Origin: PWXP01 sp964487655
GTDB taxonomy: Bacteria; Planctomycetota; Planctomycetia; Pirellulales; Thermoguttaceae
Length of the DNA: 23,535 bases
Reading direction: 5' to 3'
NCBI GenBank assembly: GCA_964487655.1
Contig: CAZASB010000038.1
Location: forward strand, 1 to 23,535
The position numbers and the translations under genes were made by a program. The notes beneath the pieces were generated by a model, which did no database searches, was not told the DNA's origin, and worked only from the letters and a program-made list of their open reading frames with translations. The first letter of the stretch is position 1, and every line of letters starts with the position of its first letter. This document shows positions 1 to 10,494 of this stretch, in pieces.

Positions 1-265
1 TCCCCTTCGCATTTAGCGGCGAAAACTGCCTGCGCCGCCCCGTGAACGGTTACCGATCGCTTGTCCCGACGCCATGAAGCCCGGTCATCCACAACGACGA
101 ACGACCAGTAGGGCCGTCCCGCCGGGCGTCAATATCGGAAAGCACCCGTGTTACTCGTGCCGCAAAGCCGAAACAAGCGATTGACGAGTGAATGACTTCG
201 TGAATACGCGGAGTCACCGGCGTATTCCGCGAGCAGATTTAGTTGCGGCACCGCGACAAGTTTCT
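1..265. other. Left edge, no supported gene
   Basis: I see no convincing gene. On the minus strand a frame stays open from a possible GTG at 90-92 to the window edge (about 30 residues), but it has no ribosome binding site and no recognisable motif, so it may be chance. The only clear structure is the inverted repeat at 202-227, lying just past the stop codon of the minus-strand metallophosphoesterase gene. Confidence 0.3.
202..227. repeat. Inverted repeat after the metallophosphoesterase gene
   Basis: GAATACGC (202-209) and GCGTATTC (220-227) form a perfect 8-bp stem with a 10-nt loop, about 40 nt beyond the minus-strand stop at 266. There is no T-run on the exit side, so it is not a classic intrinsic terminator. 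It could still be a Rho-independent-like stop or an mRNA 3' stabiliser. Confidence 0.45.
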
Positions 266-2200
266 CTATCCCTTCAAGAATAGGTTGCGCCAGCTCACAT
301 CGCCGCCTACTCCGGAGAGGCCGATCCGCCAGGGTCCGGCGCCGTGGCCGGTATCGCCAGGTTTGACGGAGACTCGCAGCCGCGTCCATTTGCCGGCTTC
401 CAGCGGAGAGGTCTTGCAGGATGTGACGTTGCCTTCCGCGTCGCGCAGCAGGATGCCTTGCGGCTTATCCGGCACGACGGCTTGCGGCTTCACGTCCGCT
501 ACGAGGTCGAACGTGGCATAGGCCTTCTCACTCCAAAGCGGGGCGATATCGCCCGTGCCGGCGAGACACTCGCCCGCCACGCGCCACCCGTCAGAGTCCG
601 GCAGCCAGCCGCGCAGGTCCAGGCCCGTGAAGATCGGCAGGAATCCATCGGCCGCGTCGGCGGTATCCTCCGGCTTCGCGCCGGTAGACGGCAGTTCCTT
701 GATGCGAATGTTGCGGAAATGGCACTCGCCTCCCTCGGATTCCAGCATGAGGTAGCCCTTTCGCGGCGAGGCGTTCCGCGCGATCGTCACCTCCTTGCCG
801 TTGACGCTCAGGCTGAGGTCGCCGTTGTTCGCGACGAGCCGGTAATGGTTCCACTCGGGGGAAGGCTTCGTGCGTTCTTCCATCGGAAAGCTACGTGCCC
901 CGTTTGGCGAGATTCGCCCCGCCAGCGTGAGTTTCGCGCCGTTGACCGGGAAAATATCGCCGTGCGTGCTGTACCACTCGTTCTTGCCCTTGACGTCGAA
1001 GCCGGGATCGAGCACTTGAACCTCGATTCCGCGCGAGAAAGCGGAACCGGTAACCGGTAGTCCGTCGGCCCAAACGAACAGACCGGAGTTGCCCCCGACT
1101 TTCAGATGTCGCCACTCGAAGTCGATGACGAAGTTCTCAACCATCTTTTCCGTACGCAGCGTACCCACCGGACGGCCGGTCGTGACGAGCAGGCCGTCGC
1201 GCGCCGTGAAGCTCTCCGGCGCGATATTGCAGGGCGTCCAGCCGGTAAGATCCTTGCCGTTAAACAGCGGCGCGAAGCCTTCGTCAGCGGTCGACAGGCT
1301 CGCCTTCCACGTTTGGCCATTGTTCTTTGCAACGCGGGCCTTCCATTCCGGTTTGACGGCTTCCGGCGTGGCGGCGGGGCGCGGCGTGTAATAGTCGTGT
1401 TGCACCAGCGTGAAACGCGCCTCGTCGTCAACGAGGTCCAGCACAACGTACCCAATGTCGCCCCAATGCCCGGTGGAAGGGAGGCAGAGTGTGGGAACGG
1501 AAGGATTACTGCCGTGTGTGCGCCAGGCGTGCTCGTGCCCGTGGATGTAGCCGACGACTGCCGGCGTCGCGATGAGCAGCGGGCCAACCTGCGTTTCATG
1601 GATGGGGTGATGCGCGCCGATGAAGACGGGCTTCTTATAGTTACTGAGCGTTTCGCGCAGCCAGGCCGCCTGCTGGTCATCGATGCCGCCATTCACCGGG
1701 CCTGGCTCGCCGGCGGCGTCGCTGGGGGCAAGGCAGGAGTCGAGCAGAATGAAATCGGCGCGGGGCGTTTCAACGACGGAAACGACACGATCCGGAACCT
1801 GTGTCTCCACCTTGCGTTCCGGGAAGGCGGCGTGGAACGGAGCGCGGCGGTCGTGATTGCCCATGACCGGGTGCCACCGGATGCCCGCGGCGTCAAGCGG
1901 GCTGAGCAGTTCCTTGAGCAGGATATACTCTTCCGGGTTGCCGACCAAGTAGGCGAGGTCGCCGTAGAGGATGACGTTCGCCGGACGAGGCGAGAGCGCG
2001 AGAATCTCCCGGACACTGCGCGACAGCCCTTCACGCTGCCAAGGGCTGTCTGGCTTCGGCGTGACGTGTGTGTCAGCGAGCAAAACCAGGCGGTTGGGAT
2101 CCGTGCCTGGGGCACTCGTCCCCGCCATGCCACTTCGCGTTAGTGCGTAGGCCGCCGCGGCCTGAGCCAAAAACACCCGCCGTGTGATCGTAATCGTCAT
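266..2200 (-). CDS. Tat-exported metallophosphoesterase / DUF1080 fusion protein
   Basis: 644-residue protein. The start ATG at 2200 is preferred over upstream codons because GTAGAGG lies just before it and the protein then opens with a Tat-type signal (TRRVFLAQAAAA, residues 6-17). Residues about 38-270 are a calcineurin-like phosphoesterase: DTH (43-45), GDLAY (80-84), GNHD (114-117), AHHP (196-199) and GHEH (221-224) supply the usual dinuclear metal ligands. Residues about 308-505 are a DUF1080 (3-keto-disaccharide hydrolase, LamG-like) domain starting FAPLFNGKDLTGW. Residues about 519-644 look like a second, shorter DUF1080-like unit beginning FLPIFTGLDLRGW. Expected location is the periplasm or outside. 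Phosphodiesterase or phosphomonoesterase substrate and the glycan bound are unknown. DUF1080 proteins either hydrolyse 3-keto-glycosides or merely bind sugar. It is divergent from acnA and has no same-strand partner in the window. Confidence 0.9.
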   Translation of the reverse strand: MTITITRRVFLAQAAAAYALTRSGMAGTSAPGTDPNRLVLLADTHVTPKPDSPWQREGLSRSVREILALSPRPANVILYGDLAYLVGNPEEYILLKELLSPLDAAGIRWHPVMGNHDRRAPFHAAFPERKVETQVPDRVVSVVETPRADFILLDSCLAPSDAAGEPGPVNGGIDDQQAAWLRETLSNYKKPVFIGAHHPIHETQVGPLLIATPAVVGYIHGHEHAWRTHGSNPSVPTLCLPSTGHWGDIGYVVLDLVDDEARFTLVQHDYYTPRPAATPEAVKPEWKARVAKNNGQTWKASLSTADEGFAPLFNGKDLTGWTPCNIAPESFTARDGLLVTTGRPVGTLRTEKMVENFVIDFEWRHLKVGGNSGLFVWADGLPVTGSAFSRGIEVQVLDPGFDVKGKNEWYSTHGDIFPVNGAKLTLAGRISPNGARSFPMEERTKPSPEWNHYRLVANNGDLSLSVNGKEVTIARNASPRKGYLMLESEGGECHFRNIRIKELPSTGAKPEDTADAADGFLPIFTGLDLRGWLPDSDGWRVAGECLAGTGDIAPLWSEKAYATFDLVADVKPQAVVPDKPQGILLRDAEGNVTSCKTSPLEAGKWTRLRVSVKPGDTGHGAGPWRIGLSGVGGDVSWRNLFLKG

Positions 2201-2500
2201 ATCCTCTACCCCTAAGTTTTGCTTCCAGCCAAGGACAACTCTGGCATTATTATACCTTACGCGACGCGTCGGCGAAAGGCAAAACACATCCTCGTTGGCA
2301 CCACCCGTTCGAACCCCTTGCGTGACTGGCCCGGATCGGGCAAACTATTGGGGCTTGTATAGCCAATGGACGAGGGCGAAGCCCGGCTTCCCCGGTAAAA
2401 CGGCTGCGAACCGCTCATTGACTATGCAGGAATCAATAAGACCTTTTCGTCTGCTAGGCACACCATTCGCGCACCATGCGTTCCCACGAGGCACGTCAGC
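2201..2500. other. Divergent intergenic region, metallophosphoesterase / acnA
   Basis: 300 bp between divergent starts. It holds a TATAAT on the minus strand (2249-2254) suited to the metallophosphoesterase gene. On the plus side TTGACT (2418-2423) could be a -35 element for acnA, but no good -10 follows at normal spacing. No small gene is apparent. Confidence 0.4.
2249..2254 (-). promoter_or_regulatory. Candidate -10 box for metallophosphoesterase gene
   Basis: A perfect TATAAT on the minus strand lies about 49 nt upstream of the ATG at 2200. No strong -35 hexamer stands at 16-18 nt, so the assignment rests on the -10 alone. Confidence 0.35.
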
Positions 2501-5200
<2,700 letters not shown>

Positions 5201-5252
5201 CCGTGGACGCGGGAACCGTTTCCATTGGGCGCCCCGCGCCTCGAAGCCCCGA

Positions 5253-5705
5253 TTATTCATCACGTTTCCGGCACTCGAACTCAGCGATCTTCTGAAGACG
5301 CCGCGCATGACGCCCACCTTCGAACGGAGTATTCAGCCAAATCTCGACCAACCGGTCCAGCAGGTTTTCGGCGACAATGCCTTCGGCAAGGCAGAGCACG
5401 TTCAGATCGTTGTGACGACGACTCAACTCGGCGGTGAGTTCGTCGTGGCAGGGGGCCGCGCGCACTCCGGGCACCTTGTTTGCCACAATGCACATTCCCA
5501 AGCCACTGCCGCAAATGAGAATGCCACGGTCCGCTTCGCCACCAGCGACCATGCGAGCGACGATCTCGGCAATGTCCGGATAATCGCAGTCGCCGGGAGT
5601 ATGAGTGCCTACATCGACGACCTCCTGGCCCAGCCGGCCCAACAACTCGACCAGCGCGCTTCGTGTCTTCACCCCTCGATGATCACTACCAACCGCGACC
5701 CGCAT
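5253..5705 (-). CDS. rpiB: Ribose-5-phosphate isomerase B
   Basis: 150-residue member of the RpiB/LacAB family, normal length. It interconverts ribose 5-phosphate and ribulose 5-phosphate in the non-oxidative pentose phosphate pathway, in the cytoplasm. The N-terminal GSDHRG motif (6-11) normally reads GsDHaG. The DYPD segment (41-44) and the anion-hole loop CGSGLGMCIVANK follow, with C65 as the catalytic cysteine. RRHNDLNVL gives H98, matching the ring-opening histidine of characterised RpiB. ATG at 5705 is preceded by GGGAG. The gene converges on acnA, and its own promoter candidate lies at 5749-5777. LacA/LacB galactose-6-phosphate isomerase subunits share the fold, but a lone gene with both Cys and His favours RpiB. 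Confidence 0.93.
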   Translation of the reverse strand: MRVAVGSDHRGVKTRSALVELLGRLGQEVVDVGTHTPGDCDYPDIAEIVARMVAGGEADRGILICGSGLGMCIVANKVPGVRAAPCHDELTAELSRRHNDLNVLCLAEGIVAENLLDRLVEIWLNTPFEGGRHARRLQKIAEFECRKRDE

Positions 5706-5748
5706 GTGACCGCTCCCAGCAAAAGGCGTTCTTCTCTAAAACGTCCGC

Positions 5749-5777
5749 ATTTTAGGGCAATGGCCACTCGGCCACAA
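5749..5777 (-). promoter_or_regulatory. Candidate rpiB promoter with palindromic spacer
   Basis: On the minus strand TTGTGG (5772-5777), a 17-nt spacer and TAAAAT (5749-5754) form a plausible sigma70-type promoter about 45 nt before the rpiB ATG. TGGCC-ACTC-GGCCA (5761-5774) is a perfect 5-bp inverted repeat lying mostly within the spacer, which could be an operator or chance. Confidence 0.4.
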
Positions 5778-5912
5778 CCCCGGGCAGGAGAACTGCAAAC
5801 GGATCCTTTCAAGGTTGATACCCACGACGGCCACGGCGCTGGGCGGTCGCGTTGTCAATGCCGTCCTGCCAACCATTACGCGACGTGTCAATCGCCAACG
5901 GGGATTCCATAG

Positions 5913-6827
5913 TCAATTGGTCCTTCCTTCTTGGATGAACTCGGCGGCGCCTTGGGCGAGCAGGGCCTCGGCCACGCGTTGCCCCAGCGCGACTGCGTCG
6001 TCAATCGCTGAACCGAGGGTAGCCTCGACCATGTGCGTGCCTCTTAGTTGAATCACTCGCCCCCGTAGTGTCAAACGGTCTGCTCGAACGCTTCCGTGGG
6101 CGGCAATGGGAGCTAGGCACCCGCCGAGCAGCGCGGCCAGCATGGCTCGTTCCGCCGCGACGGCAGCATGAGTTTCCGCATGGTCGAGCCCGACGGCAGC
6201 CTGGATAGCCTCGACATGGTCGTCGCGGGCTTCGATACCCAGCGCGCCCTGCCCCACGGCCGGCAGCATGGTGTCCAACGGCAATCGCTCGGTGATTCGC
6301 GATGTCAAGCCCAGTCGCGTCAGGCCGGCCTCGGCCAGGACGATGGCGTCAAATTGCACCCCATCGAGTTTTCGGAGCCGCGTGTCGATATTTCCCCGAA
6401 TTCCCTCCACTCGCAAGTCACGACGACGTAAGAGAAGCTGTGCCCGACGCCGCAGACTGCCGGTGCCCACAACCGCGCCTTCCGGAAGCTCGTCGAGCGA
6501 ACCGATCTGCCGGCACACCAGGGCGTCGGCCACCGGGCCTCGCGCGGGTACGGCAGCCAAGCACAGTCCGTTCACCTTGTCGGTGGGCAGATCCTTCAGG
6601 CTGTGGACGGCCAGGTCAATCCGACCGTCGAGCAACGCTGCCTGGATTTCCTTCGTGAAGACCCCCTGACTTCCAATCGCGCCAATGGGATCGGTTTGTT
6701 GCGTGTCGCCGCAGGTGCGGATTGGCACGAGCACGACCTCACGGCCTCGTTCGCGAAGACCCGCGGCTACCCACTCAGCCTGCCATTGGGCCAAGAGGCT
6801 CTCTCGCGTACCAATACGAAGGGGCAT
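5913..6827 (-). CDS. hemC: Hydroxymethylbilane synthase (porphobilinogen deaminase)
   Basis: 304 residues, typical for HemC (about 310). It polymerises four porphobilinogens into hydroxymethylbilane in tetrapyrrole/haem synthesis, in the cytoplasm. Seen in order: GTRESLLAQWQA at the N-terminus, the GVFTKEIQ segment, HSLKDLPT with the catalytic aspartate D79, GTGSLRRRAQL and RGNIDTRLRKLD for substrate phosphates, LPAVGQGALGIE, and LLGGCLAPIAAHG with C237, which anchors the dipyrromethane cofactor. It starts 20 nt after the DUF502 gene ends, so it is almost certainly the last gene of a comF-like > DUF502 > hemC transcript. No other haem gene is in the window. Confidence 0.96.
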   Translation of the reverse strand: MPLRIGTRESLLAQWQAEWVAAGLRERGREVVLVPIRTCGDTQQTDPIGAIGSQGVFTKEIQAALLDGRIDLAVHSLKDLPTDKVNGLCLAAVPARGPVADALVCRQIGSLDELPEGAVVGTGSLRRRAQLLLRRRDLRVEGIRGNIDTRLRKLDGVQFDAIVLAEAGLTRLGLTSRITERLPLDTMLPAVGQGALGIEARDDHVEAIQAAVGLDHAETHAAVAAERAMLAALLGGCLAPIAAHGSVRADRLTLRGRVIQLRGTHMVEATLGSAIDDAVALGQRVAEALLAQGAAEFIQEGRTN

Positions 6828-6847
6828 CGACTTTGGCTCCCGGACAA

Positions 6848-7795
6848 TCAGTGTTCAGCGGTGGCGGGCTCTTCGGCTGGGATGAGTTCCGCCGGCTTCT
6901 TGCGTTCCGCGACCAGGTCAACGAGCTGTTGCGGCGGCACGACCACGCCGCAGCTTATGACGTATTGCAGCGCCTGGTCAATCGTGATGTTCAGATCGAT
7001 GATCTCGCTCTTGCGTACGGTGATGGTGAACCCTGTCATTGGGGCAGGCGAGGTACACATAAGGATGGAAACCACCGGTTCGTTGGCGATGCTACGGATG
7101 TCCGCCAAACTCTCGCCGGTTACGAAACCGAGCGACCAAATACCCGCCCGGGGATACTCGACGGCAACGACGCGAGTGTACTGAATGTTGGTCTCGCTGA
7201 AAAGAAAGTCCGTTACCTGCTTGACGGACGAATAGACACTTCGAACCAGCGGCAGGCGATGGATGCCGCGTTCAAACAGATTCCAGAAGAACCGTCCCAT
7301 CCCTGCCGCCATGAACTTGCCAAGCAAGTACAAGACCAACACAAAGATGGCCAAAAAGAAGGGGACTACATAGTAAGGACGGAGGAACGTCAGGTCGATA
7401 TACGCGCGGTAAACCGCATCGCCCGTTTCCGGCATGGACGTCCGGCCATTATGGTTCTTGCGTACCTTATCGTAAACTACTTGCGGCACAAAGGTGTCGT
7501 TCGGCAGCCGACGGTAGCTCCTGCCATCGAGCAGGACGGTACGTTGCGCCGGGTTGGCCAAGGGGACGTTGTCGCGAATATCAGCAATACGCAGCAGGAT
7601 GGCCTCGCGCACTCCAGTGGTGACTGGTTGAAGCACGTACCCTTCGATGGTGTTGCCAACCCAAACGAAGATAACAATGGTCATCAGTGGCGGCACCAGA
7701 ACGCCCAGGCCGCGTAGTATGGCCGAGCGAAACGGCCGATCTGGCCGGTTGCGGAGGTCGCCACCGGTGGGAAGATGTGGTTTCATACCAGCCAA
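6848..7795 (-). CDS. DUF502 family integral membrane protein
   Basis: 315 residues. Hydrophobic segments at about 28-50 and 141-160 are two transmembrane helices. The stretch after the second follows the DUF502 (PF04367) pattern: RLPLVRSVYSSVKQV (180-194), VEYPRAGIWSLGFVTGE (212-228), a segment ending TSPAPMTGFTITV (248-260), then DQALQYVISCGVVVP. Family function is not established. The roughly 90-residue, fairly polar stretch between the two helices (about 51-140) seems longer than in typical members. Start may be at 7795 or nine bases later (second Met). It begins 27 nt after the comF-like stop and ends 20 nt before hemC, which indicates co-transcription. Confidence 0.88.
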   Translation of the reverse strand: MAGMKPHLPTGGDLRNRPDRPFRSAILRGLGVLVPPLMTIVIFVWVGNTIEGYVLQPVTTGVREAILLRIADIRDNVPLANPAQRTVLLDGRSYRRLPNDTFVPQVVYDKVRKNHNGRTSMPETGDAVYRAYIDLTFLRPYYVVPFFLAIFVLVLYLLGKFMAAGMGRFFWNLFERGIHRLPLVRSVYSSVKQVTDFLFSETNIQYTRVVAVEYPRAGIWSLGFVTGESLADIRSIANEPVVSILMCTSPAPMTGFTITVRKSEIIDLNITIDQALQYVISCGVVVPPQQLVDLVAERKKPAELIPAEEPATAEH

Positions 7796-7822
7796 AGTCT
7801 GTTGGGAGTCCGTAACGGTGGA

Positions 7823-8626
7823 TCAACGGTTTGTGCCTTGCGCCCGCGCCAGCACCGCTACGTGAACCGCGGCGGCGCCGGACTGCTTCAACGCCCAGGC
7901 AATTTCACTGCACGTGGCTCCGGTGGTCAGAGTATCATCGACCACGAGCGCACGGGCACCCACTAAATCGTAGTTTGCCCGAACCGCAAAGGCGTTTCGA
8001 ACATTGCGGAATCGAGCCGTCGGTGGCAACTCCTTCTGTGGCAAGGTGTTGCGCCGACGAACCACCATGCGAGGGGGTGCCGGCAGCTTCATCTGCCGAG
8101 CGATCGCGCGGGCCATGGTTTCCGCGCCATCTGCCCCACGACCTATCCGCCGTCGCCAATGTTGGGGAACGGGCAGGATACAATCGGGTTGCAAAGACCA
8201 AAGCTCAGCCTCGCGGCGTTCCAACAGCAGGCAAGCCATCGCTTCCGCCATCAACCCGTTCGATGGGCGTTTTATCGCGACAACCACATCCCGGAGCGGG
8301 CCGTGGTAGTCGCCCAAGGCCACGACGGAATCGAACTTAAGCGGCACGCCTCGGCACCAGGCACACTGCTCCGGCGCCGGCATGTGTTTCGGCGCTCCGC
8401 CTCCGCAACGTCGACAACAGTGCCATGTCGTCGGGCCAAGCCGGTCCGCGCAGTTCGAACACAACAGCCCTCCAGCCGGCCAATCGGTGGATGTCGTAAG
8501 TTCCGCCTCGCACCAAACGCATCGAGGGGGGAACAGCAAATTGGCCATCCCTCGCACGACGCCGGCAACTTTCGCCCACCCGCCATCAGCGGACAACATC
8601 TTCCAACGATCCAAAAACCGGAGCAC
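7823..8626 (-). CDS. ComF family protein (zinc ribbon plus phosphoribosyltransferase)
   Basis: 267 residues. The N-terminal half has two CxxC pairs (C36/C39, C56/C59) followed by CRRC (C71/C74) and CAWC (C88/C91), the double zinc ribbon of ComF proteins. The C-terminal half is a type I phosphoribosyltransferase fold with the PRPP-binding loop ALVVDDTLTTGAT (226-238) and an ILPVP strand. ComF relatives assist DNA uptake in competent bacteria, but in most phyla the role is unproven; PRPP or nucleotide handling is possible. Start is a GTG at 8626 with GGGAGG 12 nt upstream; an ATG at 8599 is the alternative and would remove only nine residues. It is first in the comF-like > DUF502 > hemC run and follows a good promoter. 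Confidence 0.9.
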   Translation of the reverse strand: MLRFLDRWKMLSADGGWAKVAGVVRGMANLLFPPRCVWCEAELTTSTDWPAGGLLCSNCADRLGPTTWHCCRRCGGGAPKHMPAPEQCAWCRGVPLKFDSVVALGDYHGPLRDVVVAIKRPSNGLMAEAMACLLLERREAELWSLQPDCILPVPQHWRRRIGRGADGAETMARAIARQMKLPAPPRMVVRRRNTLPQKELPPTARFRNVRNAFAVRANYDLVGARALVVDDTLTTGATCSEIAWALKQSGAAAVHVAVLARAQGTNR

Positions 8627-8682
8627 CTCGGCGGCACGCCTCCCGTCGCAGAAAGACCACTTCGCGTTTTACCCTCAACACC

Positions 8683-8712
8683 ATTATACTAGGGGTTATC
8701 GTGGAGCGTCAG
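8683..8712 (-). promoter_or_regulatory. Promoter of the comF-like > DUF502 > hemC run
   Basis: On the minus strand CTGACG (8707-8712), an 18-nt spacer and a perfect TATAAT (8683-8688) form a sigma70-type promoter. Transcription would begin about 50 nt before the GTG at 8626. Confidence 0.6.
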
Positions 8713-9041
8713 GCTTCCCCTGTAGGAATTACATCCGTCGGCCTTCCACGCCTCCCGACTGACGGGAAAGGATACGGCTAGTTGCGTATTTTCGCCAGAA
8801 ATCCACACTTACCTAAAATGTCAATCCGAGGCGGCGACCTCGCTCGCCCCTCCAATGGCCTAAGTCAGTGTGTCCACTGGGCAAGTGAAGTGGCGACCAG
8901 CCGCAATCCCGCGGGTCGTAGACGCCTCAAAACGGAAGAGCCCCATTTCGTCTATGTGAGAACACAATCCCGTGAAGGTATGCGGCGGGGAATTAACGCC
9001 TTGGCGCGCGCTGTCAATCTCGTGATGTAAGGATGCCTCCG
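8713..9041. other. Intergenic region before lptF-like gene
   Basis: About 330 bp between the comF-side promoter and the lptF-like start. I see no convincing ORF, hairpin or plus-strand promoter. The only useful signal is AAGGA at 9029-9033, which acts as ribosome binding site for the ATG at 9042. Confidence 0.3.
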
Positions 9042-10178
9042 ATGCGCATTATCGACCGCTACATGCTGCGGCAGTTTCTGAAGACCTTTGTGGTGTGCTA
9101 CCTGAGCCTGACAGGCTTGTATATCGTGTTCGACGCATTTACGAACCTCGAGGAGTTCATTCGTTGCAGCGAGAAGGCCGGCGGATTGTTTTGGCTCATG
9201 ACGACCTTCTACGGCTACAAAGCCATCCTCTTCTTCGACCGCACGGCCGGACTGCTCATCCTGGTTTCGGCCATGTTCACCGTCAGTTGGATTCAACGGC
9301 ATAACGAGATGACTGCCCTGATGGCCGCCGGAATACCGCGGGTGCGCGTCGTCGCGCCGCTTGTGGTTGCCGCTATTTGCATTGCCCTGCTGGCCGCGGG
9401 CAATCGAGAGTTGATCATCTCGCGATTCCGCGACGAAATGGCCCGCACGCCAAACAACCTGATCGGCGACAAGGCCCAATCCCTCGATGCGAGGTACGAC
9501 AACCGGACCGACATTCTCATGCGCGGACTCAGGACTTATGCCGACCGCAAGCGCATCGAGAAGCCCAACTTCCTGCTCCCGGGCGACCTGCGGCATTATG
9601 GCAAGCAAATTGCTGCCGAAAACGCCTTCTATCATCCGCCAGAGGGCGATCGGCCGGGTGGGTACTTGTTTGAACAAGTCAGTCAACCGAAAGACCTCGA
9701 CACGCGTCCTTCCCTCAAGCTGGAGGGACGCCCGGTGGTGATTACCCCGCGCGATGCCCCCGCCTGGCTCAAGCCGGATCAGTGTTTCGTCGCGAGCGAC
9801 ATCACGTTCGAGCAATTGACGGGCGGGCGAGCGTTTCGCGAGTTTTCATCGACGGTGCAACTGGTTCGCGGGCTGCACAACGCCAGCCTCGACTTCGGCG
9901 CCGACGTGCGCGTGGCCATCCATACTCGCATGGTGACTCCGCTGTTGGATATCACCCTGCTATTCCTCGGTCTGCCGCTGGTCGTTACCCAACGGAACCG
10001 CAACGTGTTCATGGCAATCGCCCTATGTGCCGGCGTTACGACGCTGTACCTTCTGACCATCATCGGCTCGCAGCATCTGGGCGCCATGCTGGTGGTCAGC
10101 CCAGCCCTGGGCGCTTGGCTTCCGCTGATTCTTTTTGTTCCCGTCGCGGTCGGACTAGCCAGCGCGATGTGGGAATGA
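9042..10178 (+). CDS. LptF/LptG family permease
   Basis: 378 residues from ATG 9042, chosen over an ATG at 9033 because AAGGA sits 8 nt upstream and the protein then starts MRIIDRYMLRQF, as LptF/LptG proteins do. Layout matches the family: three N-terminal hydrophobic helices (about 12-32, 62-82, 100-120) with RHNEMTALMAAGI (86-98), the cytoplasmic coupling helix contacting the LptB ATPase; a long periplasmic beta-jellyroll region (about 121-300); three C-terminal helices (about 302-318, 324-344, 356-377). In LPS producers LptF and LptG form the inner-membrane channel that extracts LPS. Only one gene of the pair is present and no lptB, lptA or lptC is near. Which of LptF or LptG it represents cannot be decided here. 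Confidence 0.92.
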   Translation: MRIIDRYMLRQFLKTFVVCYLSLTGLYIVFDAFTNLEEFIRCSEKAGGLFWLMTTFYGYKAILFFDRTAGLLILVSAMFTVSWIQRHNEMTALMAAGIPRVRVVAPLVVAAICIALLAAGNRELIISRFRDEMARTPNNLIGDKAQSLDARYDNRTDILMRGLRTYADRKRIEKPNFLLPGDLRHYGKQIAAENAFYHPPEGDRPGGYLFEQVSQPKDLDTRPSLKLEGRPVVITPRDAPAWLKPDQCFVASDITFEQLTGGRAFREFSSTVQLVRGLHNASLDFGADVRVAIHTRMVTPLLDITLLFLGLPLVVTQRNRNVFMAIALCAGVTTLYLLTIIGSQHLGAMLVVSPALGAWLPLILFVPVAVGLASAMWE

Positions 10179-10494
10179 CCCCACCGGGCAATTGTCTCCA
10201 CGCATGTCCTTGGCCGTCTCTTTTAGCTATCTTGTCTCGTTTAACTGACCACGACAAACGGTTCTCGCCGGCCCCCTCGTCAGGGTAGGATTCTACACGA
10301 TACTGCGGAATATCTCGCTTCAACTACTTGCAAATGATCGCCAGCAATGAGAAGATCGGACACACCATGCGAGATCAGCATCGCGAATCACCGTTGACTG
10401 ATGACGTGCCACTCGCTTCGGTGGACCTGCGTTGGGAGAGTGACCGCGCGGCACTTTCGACGAGGTTTTGTTTTACCAGAACAGGAGAATGATG
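10179..10494. other. Intergenic region before MFS transporter gene
   Basis: 316 bp with no supported gene. GATACT near 10300 could be a -10 element but lacks a good -35. AGGAG at 10483-10487 is the ribosome binding site of the transporter gene and decides its start. Confidence 0.3.

Noticed and set aside
1106..2143. Long plus-strand frame (345 codons) antisense to the metallophosphoesterase gene
   Set aside because: It lies wholly opposite a gene with clear catalytic motifs and has no recognisable domain; long antisense frames are expected at this G+C.
5201..5252. Intrinsic terminator between acnA and rpiB
   Set aside because: Only very short GC palindromes are present and there is no T-run on either strand.
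6722..7717. 331-codon plus-strand frame opposite DUF502 and the hemC start
   Set aside because: The minus strand encodes recognisable families with tight spacing; the plus frame has no motif and no ribosome site.
10468..10494. TTG start for the MFS gene
   Set aside because: No ribosome site precedes it, while AGGAG stands at ideal distance from the ATG at 10495.
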